A stretch of DNA of 56,236 bases from NCBI GenBank assembly GCA_020047815.1, contig JAIFNG010000062.1, forward strand, positions 1 to 56,236. Reading direction: 5' to 3'. Below, piece after piece: positions 33,561-42,478 of the stretch (position 1 is its first letter; each line of letters opens with the position of its first letter). Position numbers and translations under genes: made by a program. Source of the DNA: Anaerolinea sp. (lineage in GTDB: Bacteria; Chloroflexota; Anaerolineae; Anaerolineales; Villigracilaceae). The notes beneath the pieces were generated by a model. That model was not told where the DNA came from. It searched no databases and saw only the letters and a program-made list of their open reading frames with translations.

Positions 33561-34204
33561 ACAGCCTCACACTTCGACAAGTCCAACACGTCTTCCGATC
33601 CTGTCTGGGGAAAAGAAGGTACAACAAAACGAAAAATGGGACGTGTGGGCGAATAACGGGCAACCTCCTTAAAGCCCGCCCGCTTAAATGCGGAAGCCGT
33701 ACCAGTGTACATAAACGGGTCAGGTTGACTCTTTTTCGTTTCCACGGGATATCCTTCCACAATTTTTCCACCCTGAGCCTTTACATGATCCACGGCTGCT
33801 TTTAACAATTCAACGGTAATACCTTTGTGGCGATGTTTCTTTTCTACAAAGAAACAGGTAATTGACCATACTTCCTGGTTGTCAACCGGCTTAAGGTTGC
33901 GCGAATGTGCCAGTTTGGGATAAACACTGCGCGGCTCAACAGCAACCCATCCAACAGGGTAACCGTTTGAATATGCCAACAGACCAGGGATAACTTTCGA
34001 ATCAACAATGGCTTTTTGCATTTGGCGCGTGGTATTGCCTGTATTCTCGCTGAAATCCTTTCCGCGTAATTTCCAATACATGCACCAGCAGCCACCACAC
34101 GCGCCATTCCTTCCAAAAAGCAGTTCAAAGTCGCGCCAGAGTTTTTGCGTCAGTGGATGAAAAGACAAATCCAGGTCTTCGATCAAACTCGATTCTATTC
34201 CCAT
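33557..34204 (-). CDS. GNAT family N-acetyltransferase with Cys-rich segment
   Basis: A 215-residue GNAT protein. The acetyl-CoA loop is KKHRHKGITVELL (about residues 125-137, R/K-x-x-G-I type), preceded by VWSITCFFV (strand beta4). An N-terminal stretch GACGGCWCMYWK (about residues 33-44) has three closely spaced cysteines, a feature seen in a subgroup of GNATs and of unknown purpose. ATG 34204 was chosen (GGAGG upstream, spacing about 11) over an upstream frame. It starts 5 bases after the EamA stop and its end overlaps the GT87-like start. Substrate unknown. Confidence 0.8.
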   Translation of the reverse strand: MGIESSLIEDLDLSFHPLTQKLWRDFELLFGRNGACGGCWCMYWKLRGKDFSENTGNTTRQMQKAIVDSKVIPGLLAYSNGYPVGWVAVEPRSVYPKLAHSRNLKPVDNQEVWSITCFFVEKKHRHKGITVELLKAAVDHVKAQGGKIVEGYPVETKKSQPDPFMYTGTASAFKRAGFKEVARYSPTRPIFRFVVPSFPQTGSEDVLDLSKCEAV

Positions 34205-34208
34205 AAAA

Positions 34209-35111
34209 TTATCGTCCCTCCACAAGATGATCGTGGTCCATCCTTCCCGAAGTCCATTCCTTGAATTGGGAGAGTAAGACCGCAATGAAAATCAACACAC
34301 ATCCGGCGACTTGAATTAGGGCAAGCCTTTCATCCAGAAAGAACCAGCCAGACAAGACCGCAAAAACAGATTCGAGGCTTAAAAGCAGGGCGGCGTCGGT
34401 AGGTGGGGTATGCCGCTGCGCCCAGATCTGTAAAGTGTACGCCAGAGCCAGTGAGAAAAATGCGGTGTAGGCAATCGCACCGATCAGTGCCCAGTCAAAC
34501 GGCGGAAAAGGTTCGACAAATATACCCAGTACAAAATTCAAGATGCCGCAAATGAAAAGTTGTCCCACAGAAAAAGTCATGGCTTCAAACCGGGATGCGT
34601 ACTTGCCCAGCACAATGACGTGAAATGTCCAGAATAATGTACTGATCAATACTAGTATGTCTCCTGCCCTGACCTCAAACCTGCCGCCGGTCGACAGGAG
34701 GAATGCTCCCACCCCGGCCAACCCAACTGCCACAATGGATACCCAATGCGGCTTCTCACGCCAGACAACAAACAAGGCAATTGGAACCAACACTGCGTAC
34801 AACCCGGTGATAAAACCTGCATTCCCTGCCGTAGTGTAGACCACACCCACCTGTTGAAGCGCGCTCCCCATAAAAAGAAGGAAGCCTGCGATCAACATCC
34901 ATTTGTATTGGTCCAAAGGGATCTTGGGCGAGGAAGCAGGGATCTTACCAACACGCAGGGCGAGCGGAAGAACCGCAAGAGCGGCGAGCAGGTAACGCGC
35001 GGCGTTGAAAAGGTATACGCTCCCCATTTGACCTGCGACTCGCTGTGCCACAAATGCGGAGCCCCAGATGATGGTAACGATGAGAAGAGTTAGATCTGCT
35101 TTAAGGCGCAT
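34209..35111 (-). CDS. EamA/DMT-family transporter
   Basis: A 300-residue membrane protein with ten predicted helices in two EamA repeats (residues about 5-140 and 150-290). The first begins LTLLIVTIIWGSAFVAQRV and the second has VLISTLFWTFHVIVLGKY, both with the typical W-G/W-x-x motifs of drug/metabolite transporters. ATG 35111 was chosen because CGGAG lies 6 bases upstream. It leads the minus-strand run of GNAT and glycosyltransferase-like genes. Substrate unknown: amino acids or other small metabolites are usual. Confidence 0.85.
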   Translation of the reverse strand: MRLKADLTLLIVTIIWGSAFVAQRVAGQMGSVYLFNAARYLLAALAVLPLALRVGKIPASSPKIPLDQYKWMLIAGFLLFMGSALQQVGVVYTTAGNAGFITGLYAVLVPIALFVVWREKPHWVSIVAVGLAGVGAFLLSTGGRFEVRAGDILVLISTLFWTFHVIVLGKYASRFEAMTFSVGQLFICGILNFVLGIFVEPFPPFDWALIGAIAYTAFFSLALAYTLQIWAQRHTPPTDAALLLSLESVFAVLSGWFFLDERLALIQVAGCVLIFIAVLLSQFKEWTSGRMDHDHLVEGR

Positions 35112-35292
35112 TAAAACTCCGAAGACAAGCAATGAAGGGTGGGAAATAAAGCATGAAGATGAATCTCAAAATGATACAATTACCAGGGATTGTCCGGCTT
35201 GTCCACGTGTTTTATTACCTGTCAACCTGTCTGAATTACCCGCTAATCATAGCATATAACCTTATACAACCTAAAAGAAATACGGAGCAAAC

Positions 35293-36696
35293 ATGAATAC
35301 AAGAATGGAACATGACCTGCTGGGCGAACGTGAAGTGCCTGCGGATGCATATTACGGTGTGCACACTTTGCGGGCGCTGGAAAACTTCCCGATCAGCAGA
35401 ATACCGATTAGCACGTACTCAAACTTGATCAAGGCGCTGGCGTGTGTGAAGCAGGCTTGTGCACTGGCAAATCACGAATTGGGATTACTGGATGATCCGA
35501 AAACAAATGCCATCGTAACTGCCTGCAAAGAGATCATTGACGGAAAAATGAACGACCAGTTCGTTGTAGATGTGATTCAGGGTGGTGCGGGAACTTCAAC
35601 GAATATGAATGCCAATGAAGTGATCGCCAATCGCGCCTTGGAATTACTCGGCCATGAACGCGGTGATTATAGGAAACTGCATCCACTCGAAGACGTTAAC
35701 ATGAGTCAAAGTACAAATGATGTCTATCCAACAGCGGTCAAGGTGGCGTTACGCTTCAAAATTGACGAACTCATTGCGGGAATGGAAGTGCTGCGGTTGG
35801 CCTTCGCAGAAAAAGCCGAGGAATTCAAGGACGTCTTGAAAATGGGACGAACACAGTTGCAGGACGCCGTGCCGATGACGCTTGGTCAGGAGTTTAGTAC
35901 CTATGCCGTGATGCTCGAGGAGGATCAGCAAAGACTGCGCGAAGCTGCTTTATTGATCCAGGAAATGAATCTCGGCGCAACCGCCATTGGAACGGGGATC
36001 AACGCCCACCCCGATTACGCTGCCATGGCATGCAAACACTTAAGCGAGGTCACAGGCATATCGTATATCACCGCAGGAAATTTAGTGGAAGCCACGCAGG
36101 ATGCTGGCGCATTTGTGCAGCTCTCTGGCGTGTTAAAACGTGTGGCAGTCAAGCTCTCAAAGGTCTGCAACGACCTGCGCCTGCTTTCCTCTGGACCTCG
36201 GACGGGGTTGGGCGAGATCAACCTGCCCGCAGTTCAGGCTGGATCAAGCATCATGCCCGGGAAGGTAAATCCTGTTATACCTGAAGTGGTCAACCAAATC
36301 GCTTTTATGGTGATCGGTAATGATGTGACCGTATCCTTCGCAGCAGAAGCCGGGCAGTTGCAGTTGAACGCCTTTGAACCTATCATCGCGCGCAGCCTGT
36401 TTGATAGCCTCGTTTATCTGCGCCAGGGATGTGTAACCCTGGCGGAACGCTGCGTAAGGGGCATTACCGCCAACCGCGATCATCTGACAGCCTTGCTAAA
36501 TCAATCCATTGGAATTGTCACTGCGCTGAATCCGCTGATCGGATATGAGCATGCCACTGCCGTTGCAAAAGAAGCGCACGCCACCGGGAAGGGCGTCGCG
36601 GAAATTGTGCTGGCACGCGGTTTGCTGACCAGGGAACAATTGGATGAGGTTTTGCGCCCTGAGAATTTAACTCAGCCCACCTTGTTTAAGAAGTAA
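35293..36696 (+). CDS. aspA: Aspartate ammonia-lyase
   Basis: A 467-residue member of the aspartase/fumarase superfamily. HDLLGEREVPADAYYG at the start is typical of aspartases, QGGAGTSTNMNANEV is at about residues 95-109, and the signature loop GSSIMPGKVNPVIPE is at about 315-329 with the catalytic Ser. It deaminates L-aspartate to fumarate and ammonia. Aspartase was preferred over class II fumarase because of the N-terminal sequence and the catalytic-loop context, but the two families are similar. CGGAG lies upstream of the ATG. It is divergent from the EamA transporter gene. Confidence 0.88.
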   Translation: MNTRMEHDLLGEREVPADAYYGVHTLRALENFPISRIPISTYSNLIKALACVKQACALANHELGLLDDPKTNAIVTACKEIIDGKMNDQFVVDVIQGGAGTSTNMNANEVIANRALELLGHERGDYRKLHPLEDVNMSQSTNDVYPTAVKVALRFKIDELIAGMEVLRLAFAEKAEEFKDVLKMGRTQLQDAVPMTLGQEFSTYAVMLEEDQQRLREAALLIQEMNLGATAIGTGINAHPDYAAMACKHLSEVTGISYITAGNLVEATQDAGAFVQLSGVLKRVAVKLSKVCNDLRLLSSGPRTGLGEINLPAVQAGSSIMPGKVNPVIPEVVNQIAFMVIGNDVTVSFAAEAGQLQLNAFEPIIARSLFDSLVYLRQGCVTLAERCVRGITANRDHLTALLNQSIGIVTALNPLIGYEHATAVAKEAHATGKGVAEIVLARGLLTREQLDEVLRPENLTQPTLFKK

Positions 36697-36800
36697 CTGG
36701 TCACTGCGCCTTCCAAAAGGAAGAGCTGAATTCCCATTGCGTCGTACCGAAATATATGGATCTGGTTAAATACCCCGTTTAACAACAAGGAGATCATCTT

Positions 36801-37274
36801 ATGCCTCTTTCAGCTGGAATCCCCGCGCCCGATTTTGAACTGTTGGACGACATCAACACTCTGCACAAATTATCTGATTATCGCGGCAGGAACGTTGTGC
36901 TATATTTTTATCCCAAGGACGACACACCGGGCTGCACGAAGGAAGCCTGCAATTTTCGTGATGATTATTCTGCCTATCGTAAAGCGGATGTGGAGATTCT
37001 CGGGGTAAGTCCTGACTCGGTAAAATCCCATGGAAAATTCAGGCAGAAATTCCAACTGCCCTTTCCCCTGCTGGCAGACGAAGGTCACAAGGTCTGTAAC
37101 CTATATGGCGTGTGGGGTCCCAAGAAATTCATGGGCAAGGAATACGAAGGCGTGCTTCGCACAACATTCCTGATCGGCAAAGACGGATTTATCAAAGATG
37201 TATTTGGGAATGTCCGTCCTGCCGAACATAGCGCGGATCTGCTGGCTAAATTAGAACAAATTTTCAAGTTATAA
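36801..37274 (+). CDS. bcp: Thioredoxin-dependent peroxiredoxin (BCP/PrxQ)
   Basis: A 157-residue AhpC/TSA-family peroxiredoxin. YPKDDTPGCTKEACNFRD (about residues 37-54) contains the peroxidatic Cys in PGCT and the resolving Cys five residues later, the Bcp/PrxQ pattern. It reduces hydroperoxides with thioredoxin as electron donor in the cytoplasm. AAGGAG lies upstream of the ATG with normal spacing. It is followed at 51 bp by a DUF1761 gene. Confidence 0.94.
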   Translation: MPLSAGIPAPDFELLDDINTLHKLSDYRGRNVVLYFYPKDDTPGCTKEACNFRDDYSAYRKADVEILGVSPDSVKSHGKFRQKFQLPFPLLADEGHKVCNLYGVWGPKKFMGKEYEGVLRTTFLIGKDGFIKDVFGNVRPAEHSADLLAKLEQIFKL

Positions 37275-37325
37275 TATGGATACAGATTGGCATGCGCCGA
37301 TCAACTTTATCAATTGGAGGCTGAA

Positions 37326-37724
37326 ATGGATTTTGGTTCTATCAACTGGTTGGCTGTGATCGTCTGCGTTGTGGTTAGTATGATTAGCGGTTCCCTCTGG
37401 TACAACCCAAAGACGTTCTTCCCTGCCTGGTGGAAGGTCGTTGGCGCAGGACGTGAACAACCTGGCATGGAAAATATGGGGATGACCTGGGGATTGACGA
37501 TCCTCTCATCTTTTGTTCAGGCGGTTGCCATGGCTTTTATGGTCAATGTCATGGGTACTCCTGGCGTATTGACCGGCTTCATGCTCTGGCTCGGCTTTAT
37601 CGCACCCACCTATTTAGTAAACAAGCTCTTCGCAGGTCATGGCTTGAAGATTTGGGCAATTGAAATTGGAAATCACCTGGTTAATTTTTTATTATTCGGC
37701 GCGATCCTTGACGCATGGCGTTAA
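37326..37724 (+). CDS. DUF1761-like small membrane protein
   Basis: A 132-residue protein with four predicted membrane helices. It shows the DUF1761 layout: NWLAVIVCVVVSMISGSLWY then a short loop, a conserved W, and a final helix pair. The family's function is unknown. ATG 37326 was chosen because GGAGG lies 5 bases upstream; an earlier in-frame ATG at 37287 has no such site. A strong terminator follows 22 bases after the stop. Confidence 0.75.
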   Translation: MDFGSINWLAVIVCVVVSMISGSLWYNPKTFFPAWWKVVGAGREQPGMENMGMTWGLTILSSFVQAVAMAFMVNVMGTPGVLTGFMLWLGFIAPTYLVNKLFAGHGLKIWAIEIGNHLVNFLLFGAILDAWR

Positions 37725-37746
37725 CCTGCCAAATAAGCTTCAGACC

Positions 37747-37785
37747 AGAACCCCGGGATCTAAAAAATCCTGGGGTTCTTTTTAT
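37747..37785 (+). terminator. Rho-independent terminator after the DUF1761 gene
   Basis: A 13-bp G/C-rich stem (37747-37759 with 37767-37779, one wobble) has a 7-nt loop and is followed by TTTTTATT. It ends the bcp-DUF1761 unit. Confidence 0.93.
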
Positions 37786-37895
37786 TATCAAGCCCGCCAT
37801 ATCTGACGGGAAAATTCTCCTTAATGTCTGGTTCATCTAAGAGATCACACAAAACACGTCCACAGGCGTGATGCACTCTCTCATGGCGAGTCGGG

Positions 37896-37901
37896 TATAC
37901 T
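37896..37901 (+). promoter_or_regulatory. -10 element for a leaderless transcript (GNAT gene)
   Basis: TATACT ends 6 bases before the ATG at 37908 with no ribosome-binding site between. This is the same arrangement as at 16880 and predicts a transcript beginning at the start codon. No -35 match. Confidence 0.55.
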
Positions 37902-37907
37902 CGACCC

Positions 37908-38366
37908 ATGCAGCCATTTATTCGACGATATAAGCCCGAAGATTTTAATGATATTACCCGCCTGTGGTTTGAGGCGGAAACTGTCGCCATGCCCAAACTC
38001 ATGGCACGCATGGGGCATACGCTCGAAGACGCGCGTGAATATTTCCAGAGAGCCGTTGTAGCCGAATGTCAGGTCTGGGTGTATGAACGGGATGGCGTTC
38101 CGCTCGGCTTTTTTGCGATCCAGGGCGAATTCCTGGATCGCCTGTATGTCGATCCTGCCTATCATCGTCAGGGAATTGGGCTGGCTTTACTAATGAAGGC
38201 GCGTCAACTTTTACCAAAGCATATCTGGTTATATACTCACACCGCAAATAAAATGGCGCGTTCATTTTTTGAAAAACATGGCTTTGTTGTTGAAAAATAT
38301 GGCGTCAGCCCTGAGCCTGAATCTGAACCCGACGTGGAATATCACTGGCGATACCATTTGCCCTGA
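37908..38366 (+). CDS. GNAT family N-acetyltransferase
   Basis: A 152-residue GNAT protein of the RimI-like size class. The acetyl-CoA loop is YHRQGIGLALL (about residues 84-94), after FLDRLYVDPAY (strand beta4), and the C-terminal HTANKMARSFFEKHGF segment is typical of motif B. Likely acetylates a small molecule or a protein N-terminus; the substrate is unknown. The start ATG follows a TATACT box by 6 bases with no ribosome-binding site. alr follows 25 bases downstream. Confidence 0.86.
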   Translation: MQPFIRRYKPEDFNDITRLWFEAETVAMPKLMARMGHTLEDAREYFQRAVVAECQVWVYERDGVPLGFFAIQGEFLDRLYVDPAYHRQGIGLALLMKARQLLPKHIWLYTHTANKMARSFFEKHGFVVEKYGVSPEPESEPDVEYHWRYHLP

Positions 38367-38391
38367 ACACAGTCAAAGGTATGAATAAACC

Positions 38392-39543
38392 ATGCGCCCC
38401 ACACATCTCGAAGTCAATCTTCCCCAACTGAAACAAAACCTTGAAAACATTCGTGCCCACGTTGCACCTGCCAAAGTCCTCGTCGTACTAAAAGCCAATG
38501 CGTATGGTCACGGCGTGGATGGCGTTGCGCCCTTTATCGCTCCATTTGCTGATTACATTGGTGTGGCAATTGTAGAGGAGGGGATTCACCTCCGAAAAAT
38601 GGGGATTAAAACCCCGATCCTTGTAATGGGTGGGACTCTACGCGAGCAGCTGCCTGACTTTTTCGAATATGACCTGACTCTTGCTGCCTCTTCGCTCGAC
38701 CTGTTGACTGCTGCCGACCAATTGGCAGAGTCCACCCGCAAGCGGATCAAAACCCACCTTAAGATAGACACCGGCATGGAACGGGTTGGTGTCCGCGAAT
38801 ACGAAGCTGAAGCATTGATCGAGAGATCTTTGGTGTGCAGTCAATTTGTAGAGATCGAGGGCATCTTTACTCACTTTGCAAACTCCGAAGTCATGTCCCT
38901 GCCAGGAAGTGAGCAATCTCCTGAAACCCGCCCCCGCAACGATTTGGTTGAGGCTTCCCTCCAACTGGAACGCTTTCAGGAAGTCTTATCCCTTTATGAA
39001 AAACGCAGTGAACCGCATCCTGCGCTCAGACACACGGCAAACTCCGGTGCAACCCTGCTTATGCCGGAAAGTTATTTCGACATGGTACGCCCTGGTGTAT
39101 TATTCTATGGTGTCTATCCTGCGCGCGATATTGAAAGAACAATTGAAGTCAAACCCGCGCTGACATGGAGATCCAGGGTAATATTTAGCAAGGTCACCCG
39201 GCTTGGTCGTTCAGTCAGCTATGGGTCGTTGTGGCAGGCCGAGGCAGAGACGCGCATCGCCACCGTCCCATGCGGATATGCCGACGGCTATTTTCGCCGC
39301 ATGACCAATCAAACCCGGGTCATCATCAACGGGAAATCATATCCACAGGTGGGACGCATCTGCATGGATCAGTTTATGGTCAACGCCGGTAAAGATGAAG
39401 TGAAGGTTGGCGATGCAGTCACGATCATGGGGGATGGCATTTCTCCCGAAGAGCTGGCAGATTGGGCAGGCACGAATGAATACGAGGTAATGACCAACAT
39501 CAGCGCTCGCGTACCAAGGGTTTTTCTGGGTGAGGTACAATAA
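38392..39543 (+). CDS. alr: Alanine racemase
   Basis: A 383-residue PLP enzyme converting L-Ala to D-Ala for peptidoglycan. VLVVLKANAYGHG (about residues 28-40) contains the PLP-binding lysine. The second catalytic Tyr is in RSVSYGSLW (about 270-278), and the C-terminal RICMDQFMVN segment (about 322-331) is the family signature. The internal stretch about 160-200 is somewhat longer than in E. coli Alr. The ribosome-binding site AAAGGT lies about 11 bases upstream. It leads a row with lspA and rluD. Confidence 0.94.
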   Translation: MRPTHLEVNLPQLKQNLENIRAHVAPAKVLVVLKANAYGHGVDGVAPFIAPFADYIGVAIVEEGIHLRKMGIKTPILVMGGTLREQLPDFFEYDLTLAASSLDLLTAADQLAESTRKRIKTHLKIDTGMERVGVREYEAEALIERSLVCSQFVEIEGIFTHFANSEVMSLPGSEQSPETRPRNDLVEASLQLERFQEVLSLYEKRSEPHPALRHTANSGATLLMPESYFDMVRPGVLFYGVYPARDIERTIEVKPALTWRSRVIFSKVTRLGRSVSYGSLWQAEAETRIATVPCGYADGYFRRMTNQTRVIINGKSYPQVGRICMDQFMVNAGKDEVKVGDAVTIMGDGISPEELADWAGTNEYEVMTNISARVPRVFLGEVQ

Positions 39544-39610
39544 ACAGACAATTGGGGTGGTAAGTCCCTTTGCAAGTGACCACCACCCGAATATTTTGAA
39601 GAGGTGAATT

Positions 39611-40192
39611 TTGAATCAAAAAGTAAAGGATTATTTAATTTTGGCCGGAGTATCTGGGCTTGTGATCTGCCTCGATCAATGGACAAAATGGCTGGTGCGT
39701 GAAAATATCGAATTTGGTGCGCAATGGCTTCCTGATTGGTTAATATGGCTCAGCCCGTACGCGCGGATCGTGCATTGGTATAACAGTGGTGCGGCATTTG
39801 GCATGTTCCAGAATGGGAATTTGGTTTTTACCACGCTTGCCTTCCTTGTCATCGGCGCGATCATTTATTACTACCCACAAGTGGAAGCAGAAGATTGGAC
39901 CTTGAAACTCGCGATGGGCTTGCAGCTTGCAGGCGCAGCAGGAAACTTGATTGACCGCCTGATCATGGGCAAGGTGACGGATTTTATTTCTGTGGGTTCC
40001 TTCCCCGTATTCAACGTGGCGGATTCTTCCATTACAGTTGGCGTGATCGTTTTGCTGCTTGGCGTTTGGATTAAGGAACAGCAGGACCGAAAAGCAGCAG
40101 CACAACTGGCGGCTGCCGGTGAACCGTTGCCTCCCAGAGAGACAACATCAATGAACGGCGAGCAATCGAAAGTGAATAGTGAGCAATCGTGA
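39611..40192 (+). CDS. lspA: Lipoprotein signal peptidase (signal peptidase II)
   Basis: A 193-residue membrane aspartic peptidase that removes the signal peptide from prolipoproteins after lipidation. Four helices are visible. The catalytic aspartates lie in AAGNLIDRLIMGKVTDFI (about 116-133) and FNVADSS (about 141-147). Translation starts at a TTG at 39611 preceded by GAGGTG. The C-terminal 35 residues form an unusual polar tail (NGEQSKVNSEQS), encoded partly by a short direct repeat. The GTGA overlap couples it to rluD. It probably acts on the Opp lipoproteins at 51-55 kb. Confidence 0.92.
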   Translation: MNQKVKDYLILAGVSGLVICLDQWTKWLVRENIEFGAQWLPDWLIWLSPYARIVHWYNSGAAFGMFQNGNLVFTTLAFLVIGAIIYYYPQVEAEDWTLKLAMGLQLAGAAGNLIDRLIMGKVTDFISVGSFPVFNVADSSITVGVIVLLLGVWIKEQQDRKAAAQLAAAGEPLPPRETTSMNGEQSKVNSEQS

Positions 40193-41109
40193 GTGATCGC
40201 ATTGAGAAGTTTTGTTATGAAGGGGAAAAGGCAGGCCGCCTTGATAAATTTCTGGTAACCTGTCTGCCCGAATTTTCACGCGCTCGCTTGCAGGGATTAA
40301 TTGAGGATGGTTTTGTTTTGATCAATGGCGTCCCTGCAAAAAAATCAGGACAGGCAATTGAATCTGGCGCAGAGATTGAAGTTCGCATCCCGCCGCCTGT
40401 GCCGAGCGGTTTGATTGGCGAGAATATTCCACTTGATATTATTTTTGAAAATGATGACCTGATCATCGTCAACAAACCTGCGGGCATGGTGGTTCATCCC
40501 GCCGCAGGACATGACTCTGGAACGCTGGTTCATGCCGTACTGGGATACGACCCCGATATGGAAGGCATTGGCGGTGAGGAACGTCCGGGCCTGGTTCATC
40601 GACTGGATAAGGAAACCTCCGGCCTGATCGTACTGGCAAAGAATGAACGCGCACATAGATGGCTGCAGGATCAATTCCGCCTGCGGACTGTCGAGAAAAC
40701 CTATCTCGCGTTGGTGGATGGAAAACCGCCCACGCCAACAGGGCGGGTGGAAGCATCCATTGGGCGTGACCCCAGTCACAGAAAAAAAATGGCAATTGTG
40801 CCGACAGGCAAAGGGCGCGAATCGGTCAGCGAATATAAAACACTTGAGTCTTTCAAAGATCATACGCTTTTACAGTTCCACCCGTTCACAGGGCGCACGC
40901 ATCAGATCAGGCTGCATTGTCAGTTTTTGGGCTGCCCGATCGTCGGCGATTCAATTTACGGCAAAAAACGTATCACAGCAGAGATCAACCGTCATTTCCT
41001 GCATGCCGCAAGATTGAAGATCATCCTGCCAAATGAAACCACTCCGCGTGTGTTCGAGGCGGAATTACCAGATGAGTTGAAGAAGGTGCTGGATGAGGTG
41101 AGGGGGTAG
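40189..41109 (+). CDS. rluD: Ribosomal large subunit pseudouridine synthase, RluD family
   Basis: A 306-residue RluA/RluD-type enzyme. Residues 15-70 are an S4 RNA-binding domain (RLDKFLVTCLPEFSRARLQ), and the catalytic domain has GLVHRLDKETSGLIV (about 134-148) with the catalytic Asp in HRLDK. It makes pseudouridines in 23S rRNA (RluD positions in the H69 loop are the usual target). The GTG start overlaps the lspA stop. The exact target cannot be proved from sequence, but the S4 plus RluA layout and lspA adjacency favour RluD. Confidence 0.9.
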   Translation: MSDRIEKFCYEGEKAGRLDKFLVTCLPEFSRARLQGLIEDGFVLINGVPAKKSGQAIESGAEIEVRIPPPVPSGLIGENIPLDIIFENDDLIIVNKPAGMVVHPAAGHDSGTLVHAVLGYDPDMEGIGGEERPGLVHRLDKETSGLIVLAKNERAHRWLQDQFRLRTVEKTYLALVDGKPPTPTGRVEASIGRDPSHRKKMAIVPTGKGRESVSEYKTLESFKDHTLLQFHPFTGRTHQIRLHCQFLGCPIVGDSIYGKKRITAEINRHFLHAARLKIILPNETTPRVFEAELPDELKKVLDEVRG

Positions 41110-41275
41110 CGCGGACAAGGGTTAAGGTTTATGAAAGCTGAACGTTCATCACAGATTATTTCAATTGTTGCCATTTGTCAGAGTAATTCACCGCCAAACA
41201 TCTCAAGCACCAATCAGATCACCCCACCGCCCGCTTCAGGCTTTTCACCTTTCACTTTTTTAGGAGACTACAAAC

Positions 41276-42310
41276 ATGGAATACATAGACCTTCGTTCTG
41301 ATACAGTTACCAGGCCTACGCCCGAAATGCGCGAGGCGATGGCAGCAGCCGAGGTGGGCGACGATGTTTATATGGATGACCCCACGGTCAATCAATTACA
41401 GGAAAAAGCCGCAGAAATGCTTGGCAAGGAAGATTCTCTTTTTGTTCCTTCAGGCACAATGGGTAACTTGCTGGCTTTGCTGGTTCACTGTCAACGCGGG
41501 CATGAGGTGATCGTCGGGGATAATGCTCATATTTATGTAAACGAAGCGGGCGGCATGTCTGCGTTGGGTGGAATTCATCCACGGCCTGTCAAAAATCAGG
41601 CGGACGGTACCCTCGCCCTGGATGAAATCCGCGCCGCCATTCAAACTGAGGATGTGCATCACACCATCACCCGGTTGATCTGTTTGGAAAATACCCAGAA
41701 TATTTGCGGCGGAGTCATGCTGTCAGCCGAATATACTCAACAGGTTGGCAAGATTGCGCGTGAGAATGATCTATCCCTCCATATTGACGGCGCGCGTATT
41801 TTCAACGCGGCATCGGCGCTGAATGTGGATGTGAGAGAACTGGTCGCCCCTGCTGACTCGATTATGTTTTGCTTGAGCAAAGGATTGGTTGCGCCTGTCG
41901 GTTCGATGCTGGTCGGCTCAAAAAAGTTTATCAACCGTGCGCGTCATCTCCGCAAGATGTTGGGCGGTGGGATGCGTCAGGTGGGCGTGCTTGCAGCAGC
42001 AGGGATGATCTCTTTGGAAAAGATGACAAACCGACTCGGACAGGATCATGCCCGGGCGAAAGTCCTGTTTGAAGGACTCAAACAGGTTCGGGGTCTTAAG
42101 TTGGATGCCAGTCCTTCATCCAATATGGTGTATTTCGATATTCTGGATGAAGTCCGATTAAGCGTCAAACAGATCGCCGATGGAATGAAGAAGCAGGGTG
42201 TGCTGGTGGATTGGGCAGGTCCACGTCGTTTTCGTTTAGTAACACATTACTGGGTGGATGATGCTGGCGTGAAAAAAACACTGGAAGCGTTTGCAGAGGT
42301 TTTGAAATAG
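41276..42310 (+). CDS. ltaE: Low-specificity L-threonine aldolase
   Basis: A 344-residue fold-type I PLP enzyme that cleaves L-threonine/allo-threonine to glycine and acetaldehyde. [19 protein letters not shown] opens the protein, VPSGTMGN is at about 57-64 (cofactor phosphate loop), [11 protein letters not shown] is at about 167-177 (PLP Asp), and the Schiff-base Lys is in [13 protein letters not shown] (about 198-210). AGGAG lies 9 bases before the ATG. 166 bp separate it from rluD, with no other gene in between. Confidence 0.92.
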   Translation: MEYIDLRSDTVTRPTPEMREAMAAAEVGDDVYMDDPTVNQLQEKAAEMLGKEDSLFVPSGTMGNLLALLVHCQRGHEVIVGDNAHIYVNEAGGMSALGGIHPRPVKNQADGTLALDEIRAAIQTEDVHHTITRLICLENTQNICGGVMLSAEYTQQVGKIARENDLSLHIDGARIFNAASALNVDVRELVAPADSIMFCLSKGLVAPVGSMLVGSKKFINRARHLRKMLGGGMRQVGVLAAAGMISLEKMTNRLGQDHARAKVLFEGLKQVRGLKLDASPSSNMVYFDILDEVRLSVKQIADGMKKQGVLVDWAGPRRFRLVTHYWVDDAGVKKTLEAFAEVLK

Positions 42311-42478
42311 TCCCGTTTCAAACATGACCTGCAGGTGCGGTCGCGACCAGATCCACGCCCGCGCCTGCTTATTGCCTTCACACTCCCTGATTGGGGCATT
42401 GGAATTTTGGCTGTCTCTCACTTTTTTACTCCTGCAGTTATTTGAATCCCCAAGCTTTCCTTCAGCGACCTTCAACCC

